Shown here: positions 1-9,300 of the stretch, piece after piece | Layout: each line of letters begins with the position of its first letter | How positions within the stretch are numbered: the stretch's first letter is position 1 | Assembly (NCBI GenBank): GCA_911728435.2 | Contig: OU452198.1 | Span: 16,278,001 to 16,342,000 of the forward strand | Direction of reading: 5' to 3' | Source: Apoderus coryli | Lineage: Eukaryota; Arthropoda; Insecta; Coleoptera; Attelabidae | Length of the DNA: 64,000 bases | Notes under the pieces: generated by a model | What the model saw: the letters and a program-made list of their open reading frames with translations, nothing else | Databases searched by the model: none | Told to the model about the DNA's origin: nothing | Made by a program: the position numbers and the translations under genes

Positions 1-212
1 GATGTATTCTGGTTTACTTGAGGACTAACACTGCCCACAATTTTAAATTAAATTATTTTCATAGTTGGCATAGTGTATGTTCAGAATTTTGTTGTGTTGT
101 AATGTTAACTATATATTTGTTTTTAATATATAATATAATATATAATAATATAATAGTAGTTGAGGTCAATGTGCATCTCTAATTTTTATAAATTTTATAT
201 GTCTTTTAGGCC

Positions 213-242
213 CTGATGAAGTTTAAGCATATTAAACGAAAC
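213..242 (+). other. Hammerhead-like CTGATGA-hairpin-GAAAC motif
   Basis: CTGATGA (213-219) is followed by an unpaired A, a perfect 6-bp stem GTTTAA/TTAAAC and then GAAAC (238-242). It lies in the intron just before the first myosin exon of the window, next to AT-rich repeat DNA. See findings for the other copies. Confidence 0.5.
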
Positions 243-364
243 GTTGGCTGAAATCTAGCACGTTTTATTTTATGTCCTACACCGACAAATCGAAACTTAG
301 ATTATTATTATATATACATATATTGAAAGTACTAATTACTGACTCTCTAATGTTGATTTGATAG

Positions 365-586
365 CTCTGGAACAACAATTGGAGAATGAACACGAAGAAA
401 GGACGCTTTTACTAAAGGAAAAGCATGAACTTGAAAGACGCCTACAAGCAGCTACTGACGCAGGTCGTAGTGATCGAGCTGGTGATGAAGCTTTACTACA
501 AAGGTTAAAGCGCGACTTGAAGCGAACGAAAGCTCTCCTGAGAGATACACAAGCGCAGTTAGACAGACAAAAAGCCGAGACACCAG
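365..586 (+). CDS. Mhcl: Myosin-18 tail exon 1 of window
   Basis: Begins after acceptor ...gatttgatag and ends at CCAG|gtatat. The first codon is split: one base comes from an exon left of the window. It encodes ALEQQLENEHEERTLLLKEK, continuing to KRDLKRTKALLRDTQAQLD, the most diagnostic block of the myosin-18 coiled coil. Confidence 0.88.
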
Positions 587-3304
587 GTATATTTTATTGG
601 AAATAGTATTTTATGTTAATTTCATATTTAAGAATATGTTTAATCTGAATATATCTTCTCTTAAACTAAACCATGATATTCTAGGTAAAAACTTGATCAG
701 ACAACTAAGAAACCAATTAGAAGACTTGGAATGTGCCAGAGCACTAGCAGTAAAGACGAAACAAAATCTTGAAAGTGATCTTTTGGAAACTCAGGCGCTT
801 CTAGATGAAGCTCATAAACATAAGTCAGAAACTGAAGATCGTGCAAATCAGCTCCAGCGGGAGAAATCTGATCTCCAATCACAGGTAAGCATATCATAAT
901 TTTCATAAATAACACGTCATAACCTTTATGTACTTTCCAGTTGGAGGAGAATGAGGAAGAATTAGCGGAAGTTTTAAAGAAATACAAGGCTACCGTCCAG
1001 CAAATGTCGCTAGATCAGATGGCTTTACAAGAACAAGTCTCTCAAGTAGCTGAATTGGAAAGTGAACGTAATAGCTTGAAAGAACAGTTAGCTGAGTTAA
1101 CTTCCAAACTGGAGAATGTGGAAAGTATGGGTGGAGTTTCCTCCAATCTTTTAGTTAAAAGGTAAAATATATATTCTGGCCGAATTACACTACTGTAGAA
1201 ATTGTCTTTACTGTAAATAGTAAATATATTGATCTAATCTTCTTTATGTCAGTATAATCATTATCATTCTTGACACTTATATCGTTGTTATATATTCACA
1301 GATCAGAGTTGAAAGTAAAGGAACTCGAGTCCAAATTAGAATTGGAACAAACAACGCGATCCAGATTGGAAGTTCAAATTGCGAGATTGAAAGAAACTGT
1401 AGAAAAATTGCAAAGCGAAATTGCTTCTTCTAGAGTTAAAGAACAACAGGCTCAAGATCAAATTAGGAAGCTTCAGAGAACATTGAGGTGAGTATTTTTA
1501 ATTTGTATTTTGGTAGAGTTAAACAGACAACTTTCTGCCATGTTTTAAGTTATCGTTGGACTATCCTTATACACCAAATTCCTATACTAGCACGAATTAC
1601 ACCCTTCGCAGTTTAAACAGTTTAGAGGTTTTCAGACAGAAAATATGAAAAAACCGTTTGAGTTAATAAACTGTTTGTTTCGAAATTAAATGCTGTTCTT
1701 TTGGTATACCCTGTATTTGGTACATTTACTACTTAGAAATGAAATTTCATTGTTTTACAATTCTATAATTTGTTTTTGCAGAGAAGTAAAAGAAGAATTA
1801 AATAAAAGTCTAGCCAAAGAATCGGAAGTGATAATTAAGAAAAAAGAATTAGAGAAACGATGTGAATCTTTGGAAGCAGAGGCATCAACAACTAGAACTG
1901 ATCTCAGATTGGCATTGAAGAGAATCGAGGATTTGCAATCAGCGATGCAAGGCGAATTAGATGATAGCATATCTGATCATTCGGAAAGGTATTAGATACA
2001 CGTTTCGCTAATGTTCGAAGTTTCTAAAATAGATCGTCCTCTTTACAGTGATCATGACAGCTACAGTTCTGATGAATCTGTCAACACGTTCCTGTCCAAT
2101 CACAAATTGAGTTCACCGAAAAGTGAGAAGAATTCAGTATCAAATGATATTAGGAGGTAAGGTGCATGTTATTATCCATTGTCTTAGTCTAATACAAAAT
2201 TACAAAACCTTTACTGTTATTGAAATTTATACTTGTGGGAACTCATTATATTGAATTTACAAAATGTGCATTTGAAGTAATAATAGATTAAACATTTAGA
2301 AAGCGCGTTTACTCCACAAATTGAGTTATATATTTCAGCAAAAACTCGAAAGACAATGATTTGGTCCTCAGTAATGCAGGTAAGGCAAATGCACTGTCGT
2401 TTGTGATAGACCATATTACAATAATAAAGTAGAAGAATCTGTCAATAATCCAGTTTTCATAGAATTTCATAACCATCCTTCAAAATCTTATAAGTGAAAC
2501 TTAAAAAAAATATTAGATAAAATCAAATCAACATTAGAAATTTTAAATACAAATAAATATACACTGTCAAAAATGTCACTATTACACTGATAAAATGTGA
2601 ACACCAGCTAGACCTAGAGTTTGTTTAGTAGGCCGGGGGCTTTTGATGTTACAAACTTATACCCCAGCCTTCCTGTAGGTGAATGTATAACAAAGTCTAA
2701 GAATTATTAATTTTACAATCGAATTTAACTACTGAACATATTGTGCCTAACATTAAAATGTCCCCAAATGCTTAGAGAGAAATACATACATCCGGCAACA
2801 GCGCGTTGGCCGAACTATAGGCGACTCTGTACAAATTTAGTAGTCTGTATCTCGTCCGGAGCAGCGCTGTTTTAATTTGGTAGGATGTGCCTCGCATACC
2901 GAATGGATTACTCACTGGAAGTGTTCGAGAAAGAAGGCCAATCATATATATAGCCAACGTGACAGGAACAGTCGATAGTTAACATTGTAGTGAAATATAA
3001 AAAATGGCTACTCTAAACTATTTTTATTTTAGTACAAATTATATTTTAAAGACAAGCTCTTGTTACTTAGTTGAATTCTAAAAATGTACATACAATTTGC
3101 CCATTTACTTCTTTTTGTGTCTTTAATTTATTTGGATTATCATATTTAAAAAAAATTTATAGAGCACGTTTGTCTTAACTCTTAAATAAATAAATTATTT
3201 TTGTTGTTTTGTAATCTGTAGATATATTTTTTGTTCTCAGATTGTCAAATACCAGCCGTTCGAGTACTTCCAGCAATATAGGTAAAGACTCATCGTATGC
3301 CTGA
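365..3304 (+). CDS. Mhcl: Class XVIII unconventional myosin, C-terminal tail (3' part of gene, 7 coding exons)
   Basis: This is the 3' part of a myosin-18 heavy chain gene (Mhcl in Drosophila, MYO18A in vertebrates), an actin-associated, probably non-motile scaffold myosin. Coding exons are 365-586, 685-884, 941-1161, 1302-1487, 1782-1988, 2049-2156 and 3241-3304. All join in phase through GT/AG junctions and end at TGA 3302-3304. About 400 residues are encoded, almost all heptad-patterned coiled coil rich in E, K, L, Q and R. The order of segments follows the MYO18A tail: LKRDLKRTKALL, then QLRNQLEDLE, SELKVKELESKLELEQ, and LRLALKRIEDLQSAMQ. A Ser-rich non-helical end follows (SNTSRSSTSSNIGKDSSYA). 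The motor, IQ and PDZ parts lie upstream of the window. Class assignment rests on remembered family sequence. Confidence is high for myosin-18 and lower for exact isoform structure at the C-terminus. Confidence 0.9.
685..884 (+). CDS. Mhcl: Myosin-18 tail exon 2 of window
   Basis: Acceptor gatattctag, donor CACAG|gtaagc. It joins exon 1 in phase to make TPGKNLIRQLRNQLEDLE. Pure heptad coiled coil, ending in phase 0. Confidence 0.88.
941..1161 (+). CDS. Mhcl: Myosin-18 tail exon 3 of window
   Basis: Acceptor tactttccag, donor AAAAG|gtaaaa, ending in phase 2. It encodes LEENEEELAEVLKKYKATVQ, continuing to NLLVKR. The intron before it is only 56 bp, typical of short insect introns. Confidence 0.88.
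1302..1487 (+). CDS. Mhcl: Myosin-18 tail exon 4 of window
   Basis: Acceptor tatattcacag, donor TTGAG|gtgagt. It encodes SELKVKELESKLELEQTTRS, continuing to IRKLQRTLR, matching the R-x-L-E-x-R-L-E-x-E-x-x block of myosin-18 tails. Confidence 0.88.
1782..1988 (+). CDS. Mhcl: Myosin-18 tail exon 5 of window
   Basis: Acceptor tgtttttgcag, donor GAAAG|gtatta. It encodes REVKEELNKSLAKESEVIIK, continuing to RIEDLQSAMQGELDDS. This is the end of the coiled coil and the start of an acidic linker. Confidence 0.88.
2049..2156 (+). CDS. Mhcl: Myosin-18 tail exon 6 of window
   Basis: Acceptor ctttacag, donor TAGGAG|gtaagg. It encodes a Ser-rich non-coiled tail (SDHDSYSSDESVNTFLSN and on to SVSNDIRR). 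It ends in phase 2, which lets it splice either to the 41-nt exon at 2339 or directly to the terminal exon at 3241. Confidence 0.85.
2339..2379 (+). CDS. Mhcl: Candidate 41-nt cassette exon giving an alternative myosin-18 C-terminus
   Basis: A 41-nt segment is bounded by a good acceptor (tatatttcag) and a strong donor (GCAG|gtaagg). Read from the phase-2 end of exon 6 it gives SKNSKDNDLVLSNA with no stop. Because 41 is not a multiple of 3, inclusion shifts the last exon to the frame DCQIPAVRVLPAI, which ends at TAG 3280-3282. Skipping it gives the Ser-rich end and TGA 3302-3304. Inferred from splice signals only. Confidence 0.5.
2770..2990. repeat. GC-richer repeat-like block in the last myosin intron
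   Basis: This stretch is clearly richer in GC than its surroundings. It has a TATATATA run at about 2944-2951 followed by non-coding sequence. It could be an LTR or promoter fragment of a retroelement, but no coding or terminal sequence confirms this. Confidence 0.25.
3241..3304 (+). CDS. Mhcl: Myosin-18 terminal coding exon
   Basis: Acceptor ttgttctcag. Joined directly to exon 6 it encodes LSNTSRSSTSSNIGKDSSYA and TGA. The Ser/Thr-rich end, read in the frame that continues exon 6, is the reason for preferring this as the main isoform. Confidence 0.75.
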
Positions 3305-3742
3305 GTGACGGAGACACTCTGCAGAACGTTATCTTTAACGTTCTGTAGAAGGAGCAGAGACCATAGTGCTACCGTAGTGGAGGATATTAATGGTGCTGTG
3401 ATGGAGTATGTCTAGAAATCAGATATACAATTCTATAAACATAAACAGAGAAGGCTCAAAAACGAAAGTTCCAAAACTCAATATACTCTGCCAACCAACG
3501 AATTAAAAGAAATTTAATAATTTTAGGTTTATCGTATATAAAATATTTATTTGATCTTGCTATAATTGCATACTTTTTCAAGCTAAATAGAAACAGAAGC
3601 CTTTCTCTTAATATCATAATTTGTGATAAGACTGAACACGTGTATAAGAACGCGTTTAGTTTATTTTTTATTTAAATAAATCATGTTTTTTTTTATTTAG
3701 TGAAATAATTATTTGAGAAACTATAACGACATTCTTAATAAA
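3305..3742 (+). other. Myosin-18 3' UTR with candidate poly(A) signal
   Basis: AT-rich sequence follows the stop codon. AATAAA occurs at 3737-3742 and again at 3908-3913; either could end the transcript. No further open reading frame was seen. Confidence 0.5.
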
Positions 3743-3913
3743 GAAATAAACTGAAAATCAAAACAATATTAATATATCAAATATAAATTATAAAATTATT
3801 TTGTTGTAATTAGTTCCAAATATATTATTTTATTTTTGTTGAGTATTCTAGTTATAATAGATAATATTATTTAGAATTATAAAATATATTTAATTTCTTC
3901 TTCTGTAAATAAA

Positions 3914-6040
3914 TAAAAATGATTTTTCTAGAAGCAAATGTATAATTTTTTAAATAATAAATAATATGCCTTGTATAATAACAGTAATTGCATTGTGTCT
4001 GCCTGTATACATTAGATGTTTAATTTTAACATAATTTGGTTAACTTCATTTTTATATTTAAAAAAATTATAGTCATCCCTAGGATCATAGTATTGTAAGA
4101 AATTTATTACCATACATATAATCAATTTATTTAGTGAAATGTTAATATATTATTATTGAATTAAACATTTATTTAATATCACTTTTCTTTTTATTTATGT
4201 TATGAAAAAAACGTTGTTTTGAATAATGCTTCTATGAATATCCCGCCATTGTCATACAAAAAAACATACTAAACAAAATGAATTAATAAAAGTTTAACTG
4301 CCATAGCTCTTATTAACTCCAACGAAAACAGAGTTGAAGTCGGTAAGATTTTCTCAAAATCAAAATAAGTGTAAATTATGCCATGTGTCTTACATTCATT
4401 TAAATATTCAGCGCAGTGCAACGTTTACTTTTCTTGAGGCTCTTGTGAAGGGAAACATTTTTAAAATAATTCGCAAATAGACAATGTTTTCATGAAAGTT
4501 AATTCATTTGAAAAGAAAAAAAGATGTGGCTTTGCTGCCTGACTTTTATTTGAAAATTTCACTACAAACACATTTTCCTCAACAGATCCACAAACTACAC
4601 AATATGTTTACACATAATATGATTAGATATTTGATTTTTCAACAAATTGAATTTATTCAACTTCCACAATAATGTATAACAAATAAAATAAAACATTAAT
4701 AAATCTAAAAAAACATCATCATTCTAAATGACAGAAGTTCACACATTTAGCATTCGAATATGTCTATTTTACCGTCGCCACCATCTAGGTCCTGGATTTA
4801 ATGACAATATTAAAAAACCAATCATGTCATACCTGTGTTGGCGTTTACTTTTCGTATTCATAAGCTTGCGAGTTCGAAACTGAGCCATGAAACTTTTTTT
4901 TATTATTGAAATTCTAGCCGGTTTGCACCTATTGTTACCTGACATGTTTATTCAATTCATTTTAGCAGATATTTCATTAATTTTACACTGTCATGATATG
5001 AATTTAAGAGATAGCGTGGAAAATTATTTATGAGATAGCGTAGAACATTTTGATATATGCTACGATGCCAAACAATTGTGCCAATGTATAAAAAAATGAT
5101 AAAATATTAGTTATTTGACTTGACGAATGTTTTATAAATAAAACTACCGACCTAAAAGGTACATTTAATTTGACGCGGATGCTCAAACTGTTAATTTCCT
5201 TTCATTAATTACAGTATATAAACATTGATCTATGTTCATTTATAGAGATGCAAGAAATGTATCGATAAATTCGATTAGGTCGCAATTTCTCAGCGTATAT
5301 TAATAGAAAAAAAATTACAAATCATATTTTGAATCAAAGCAATAAAGAGAAAGTTTAAATATAATTTTTTTAAGAGTTTTAAAATAAATCGAGTTTCAAA
5401 CCTAGTAGCAGGTCAATTGATGTGAATGGGAAAACCTCAAACCAAATTACATTACTACTATACTAACATTTTGATTGAATTACATTACCGAGTAAATGAT
5501 AAATTCCACAACTTTCAACAAAAGATAAGGCTTATTACCCAGTTAAAATATTGCTGTCCGCAGAATGCAGAGACCAAAATTGGATTAGACCTTTCAGAGC
5601 TCAGCAACTTGATACAAAAAATACAAATTTGGATTAAAAAATTAAAATTTTATTGAAATGCAGCTTTTTGTTTTTAACACAAAATTTTACACCCTTTCTT
5701 TTATAAAGGTAAAATCAGATGGTCAATACAAATTTTCAAACAACTAATAAACTTAAACTGCCATTTCGCTTTGACATAATCATCAGTGAAACATTAGTTT
5801 GTGTATATTTGACGCAAGACGCGTTATTTCTATAAGTTTCAGTTGCCTGTGAAGTTTTCTAAAAAGCAGGATACTGCACAATTACACAGATGGCCAACTG
5901 GCAAAATTTGGAATTACAGGGAGTTTTTTTATCACCCTGTATTTAACAATTACCTAATATGAATATATAAAAACTCAAGATGGTTGATATCTATTCGTTC
6001 CGAGAAGTCATTTTGGTAGCCATAGAGTCCTCTGTTAACT
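3914..6040. other. AT-rich intergenic DNA
   Basis: Non-coding, strongly AT-rich spacer between the convergent myosin and transporter genes. The open stretch at 5426-5656 has no recognisable domain and biased composition, so I do not call it a gene. Confidence 0.5.
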
Positions 6041-6396
6041 CAGATAGCTATCTCGCCATGTTGCGTGATTATTTTATGCCACAACTAAGAAGATGATGCA
6101 TTAACCTCAATACAGGTTTGGTTTCAACACGGGCGACTCGCCATACGTCAAGAGAAACAATGGCCTTTTCCTCGGCGCCGCTTCGGCGCTGTATGGAAAT
6201 GTGGAATGACCATCTCGGTCACCAGATTTTTCACGTTGTGACTACTTTTTATTGGTGTACTTGAAATCCAAGGTTTACATAAACAGAAGGCGATCTTTTG
6301 AAGGCTCTTTCCGAAACCGTAATGCGGATGAAATTGAAAGGATTCCTCGTGGCATGCTCCAAAGGAGTATGGACCTTGTATAATCCAGATTAGTAA
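6041..6396 (+). pseudogene. Decayed mariner/Tc1-like transposase, C-terminal half
   Basis: Frame-broken remnant. Readable pieces include YFMPQLRR near the start and, from about 6218, RSPDFSRCDYFLLVYLKSKV, which is the catalytic SPD...D-Y-F-L-W motif of IS630-Tc1-mariner transposases. It continues to IPRGMLQRSMDLV and a stop. A frameshift in the middle and loss of the N-terminus make it non-functional. Confidence 0.7.
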
Positions 6397-7381
6397 AACT
6401 TTAATCTGATACTGTATTACTTATTTTATGTTAGATTTAGATACATTGTTAATAAAAGGTGTGTATGTTATAACTTGCTACAAATTCACAAGCTCTATAT
6501 TGACAAAAATATTGAGACAATATGCAAGAGATATGACAGTTTCTAAGGTTTTGAGTAAAACAACTTTATAATAAAATATATTTTATTATATTTAAGCACA
6601 CAGCCATGATAATAACTAAAATATCATAAAAAACAAAACAAAAAATTTCAAATTGATAACAAATTATAAACACATAAACATAAAATTATAACACTTGGTG
6701 GTTCAGTGTTTCAATTTTAGATAATTCTGATTTTAATAACCTATTACCAAAATATTATACAAAAATCCATTTAAAGTTGGTCGTTTTCTACATGCAAACT
6801 AATCTAAACTTATTAATTGTGTTCTACTTTGCCTGAAATGAATTATCGCAGTATTTCGTGGGACACCCGGTATGTTAGGAATCAATATTTCTGTTAATCA
6901 TTTCTCGAATAATGAGTCATAACTAAATTTTTCTGGATAAAAAGTGAATAAATTATTGATATCGACAAAATTGATATGATAAAAAATCCATATCTACTTA
7001 AAATGTTCATAAATATTGAATATACCTACATGGTGTCCCATGTTGAGCACCAATTAGAATATTTCTGCGACTAAGTAGTTCATTTTTAATTTTGTAAATC
7101 TCGGTAATAGAACTCGAAAAAGGGTATGGTCTCTTTAAATTAAATAATAGTTTCGAATAAATAATAGCGGTTGTTTATACAAAGTTCAGTATTTTTTTTT
7201 GTTTAAATATTTATGTCAAAAATGGATTTTATAGCCCAGAAATAATCCTTAATTTTCATAATCGTCATTGTAATGAAAGAACAGTTTAATGCGTTTCCGT
7301 AAATTGCGTTGTATTAATACAGGGTGAACCAAAATAATTTTGAAAATTATGTTAAAAACAGAGTCGATTTGTGGTCTGGGG
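6397..7381. other. AT-rich intergenic DNA
   Basis: No gene or clear repeat boundary was recognised here. Low-complexity A/T tracts predominate. Confidence 0.4.
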
Positions 7382-7500
7382 CTGGTTGTGGTCTGGGGCA
7401 GAAGTGTTGAGATTGACAGGGTGTTTATACTGCCGAAGAGAGCGGTGAGGTGTGTCTTCATCCTTCCATATTTAGAGGAACATGCGAGATGTTTTAAAAA
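7382..7500 (+). pseudogene. Short Jockey/CR1-type reverse transcriptase fragment
   Basis: About 40 residues, LVVVWGRSVEIDRVFILPKR and on to PYLEEHARCFK, match the segment just C-terminal to the RT palm of Jockey/CR1-like elements. Compare RVFxLQKRxLRVVxGL in the RT at 59811-61034 of this window. The fragment is cut off on the right close to the TIR element that starts at 7517. Confidence 0.65.
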
Positions 7501-7516
7501 AACATAAGTTGCTTAC

Positions 7517-8410
7517 GGGGGCTTTATTTGAATCGATCGCAAATATTTACATGCACGCAAAGTTGCATTAATGTGTTCGTATGCGCAACTTGTTTTGGTC
7601 GAATAGCTTTATTTGAAATTGTGAGTAAACGTGTGCATCCGCACTTGCGTGCACGCAAAAGATTCACTCATTCGCTACGTTATCAGTTATCTTTGTAGAG
7701 GTCAACCAATCAAAAGTTTGGATTTTATGAAATTTTCGATGCCGTATATTTGTTATTGGTGTGATGTTTTAAGGTTAGAATTTTTTAAATGGTTAATAGT
7801 TTTTCGTGATTGTTTTTATTACTAATTTATTTAATACTCCCTAATCTGTGAATTTATTGTATGGTTATTGTTGTGTAAAGCATAAATATGAGTTGCCGGA
7901 AGAACAAAAAGAATGCGGCGCAAAAAAGCCTTCTTGCTTAGTTTGTGAGAGAGCACCCCAATTTGCTGTCAGGCAAATTTAGTCACTTTCAGTAAAACCA
8001 CCAAAGCGCGGTCTTATAACGCGGTTTTCATTATATAAAATCTCCGTCTCTTCAAGACCAGCCAATACATTATTGTTAATTAAATTATTAAAGTTCATAT
8101 TGAAAAAATAAACAAACTGAAATAGCTCAAAAAACAATTAACAAAATTATTAAACGATCAATCACGCGATATTCAAAAATTAAAATTTATTTCATGCGAA
8201 ATGTTAAAAATAAAATAAACTGACGTCTTGTCATCCATTGCGTGTGCGAAAGTTGACTTGCGATCGGTATACCCGCATACGCAAAAGTTGCGAGTGGTGC
8301 AAATTCATATCGCTCGCAGTGCATTTCAAACAAGCCGTGCACTAATTTGTACTCACAAATGACGTCATTTTCGTACACGCAAAGTTGAACCGATTTCAAA
8401 TAAAGCCCCC
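7517..8410. mobile_element. Non-autonomous TIR element with subterminal CGCAAAGTTG-type repeats
   Basis: The ends are perfect 16-bp inverted repeats: GGGGGCTTTATTTGAA at 7517-7532 and its complement at 8395-8410. Inside, variants of CGCAAAGTTG or its complement recur near both ends in both orientations (about 7555, 7585, 7640-7660, 8230-8300 and 8378). This subterminal-repeat layout is typical of hAT- or P-like DNA transposons. There is no transposase ORF. No target-site duplication was confidently identified, so the superfamily is open. Confidence 0.6.
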
Positions 8411-8439
8411 CTGTATAAGTTAATTTGTCATACATTTAA

Positions 8440-8612
8440 AAATCGAAAAACGCGCGTGCGGCATTGGCAACCAATATTTTACTCGAGGAAGAGATCGCCT
8501 ATGTCTGCCGCGACCTGGCCAGTTTTTTAGGAAATTACCTGAGTAATCAGGTTTTTTTACAATCGGCTTCCCGAATGTTACCCAAAATAAAGATTATTAT
8601 TATAATTTATAA
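8440..8612 (+). repeat. Possible 3' end of a retroposon with ATT-rich tail
   Basis: A GC-richer segment ends in AATAAA at about 8584 followed by an (ATT)n-like tail. This is the usual form of a 5'-truncated retroposon 3' end. No coding part is visible. Confidence 0.3.
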
Positions 8613-8826
8613 ATAAAATTAATTTTATAAATGACTGCAGCTTTTAATTGGGTTGCGAAAATGCATAGTCTGTGCAATATTAACAATTTAACATTTTTCT
8701 GCAACATCGACCTGCTGATCTGCCTTTAAGTACAGCGAGACATATACAACCTCCAAACACATGTCACGACAAGCAGCTTGATACATCCAATGTATAGGTA
8801 ACGATTGAAGATCACCGTGCGAACTA

Positions 8827-8832
8827 TTTATT
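8827..8832 (-). other. Candidate poly(A) signal of the nucleoside transporter
   Basis: TTTATT on the + strand reads AATAAA on the transporter strand, about 200 nt 3' of its stop codon. It is the nearest good signal. Confidence 0.4.
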
Positions 8833-9033
8833 GCTGATATTCTAATATCTGGATGATGCTGGGAGATATTCTCCCGCTGGGCAGAGAATTACGAAAGTTT
8901 ATGGGCTTCCTTTTATGTTTAACAAATTTGGGATTATTTTTGGGACATAAAACTTCAATCCACTTTCGGTGTAACAGGAAGTGTTACACAGACACTATAG
9001 TCAGTAAAATATTCCCGTACATTATATTTTGGT

Positions 9034-9300
9034 TTAATTTATAGTACTGTTCGAAATAATAGTGGTCCAAGTTGTTACTGTTGAATTGTCATCTAAAATG
9101 TCATGAGGTGTTAAAATACCAGCAATACATGCAGTCATAAAACACACAATGGCTCCAGCAAAAAATGCACGAAACACCTCTTTGCTGATAATATCCTTCT
9201 TTTCTGGCACAAGGGAGCTCAATGTGGAAATCATAATACCAATTGAGCCAGGATTAGAAAAGCCACAAATTGCGTAAGTGGCTATTATTTTGGTTCGAAT
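9034..9300 (-). CDS. CNT: CNT coding exon 11 (C-terminus)
   Basis: Acceptor tttaattacag. It encodes IRTKIIATYAICGFSNPGSI, then SSLVPEKKDI and the last span FFAGAIVCFMTACIAGIL. A short Thr/Asn-rich tail follows, ending in TAA at 9036-9034. Confidence 0.93.
   Translation of the reverse strand: MRTKIIATYAICGFSNPGSIGIMISTLSSLVPEKKDIISKEVFRAFFAGAIVCFMTACIAGILTPHDILDDNSTVTTWTTIISNSTIN

Noticed and set aside
213..242. Calling this a true hammerhead ribozyme
   Set aside because: An extra base separates CTGATGA from stem II, and no cleavage-site strand completing stems I and III was found; reported only as hammerhead-like.
697..987. Minus-strand ORF opposite the myosin exons
   Set aside because: It is antisense to well-supported coiled-coil exons and has no domain; a shadow of exons 685-884 and 941-1161.
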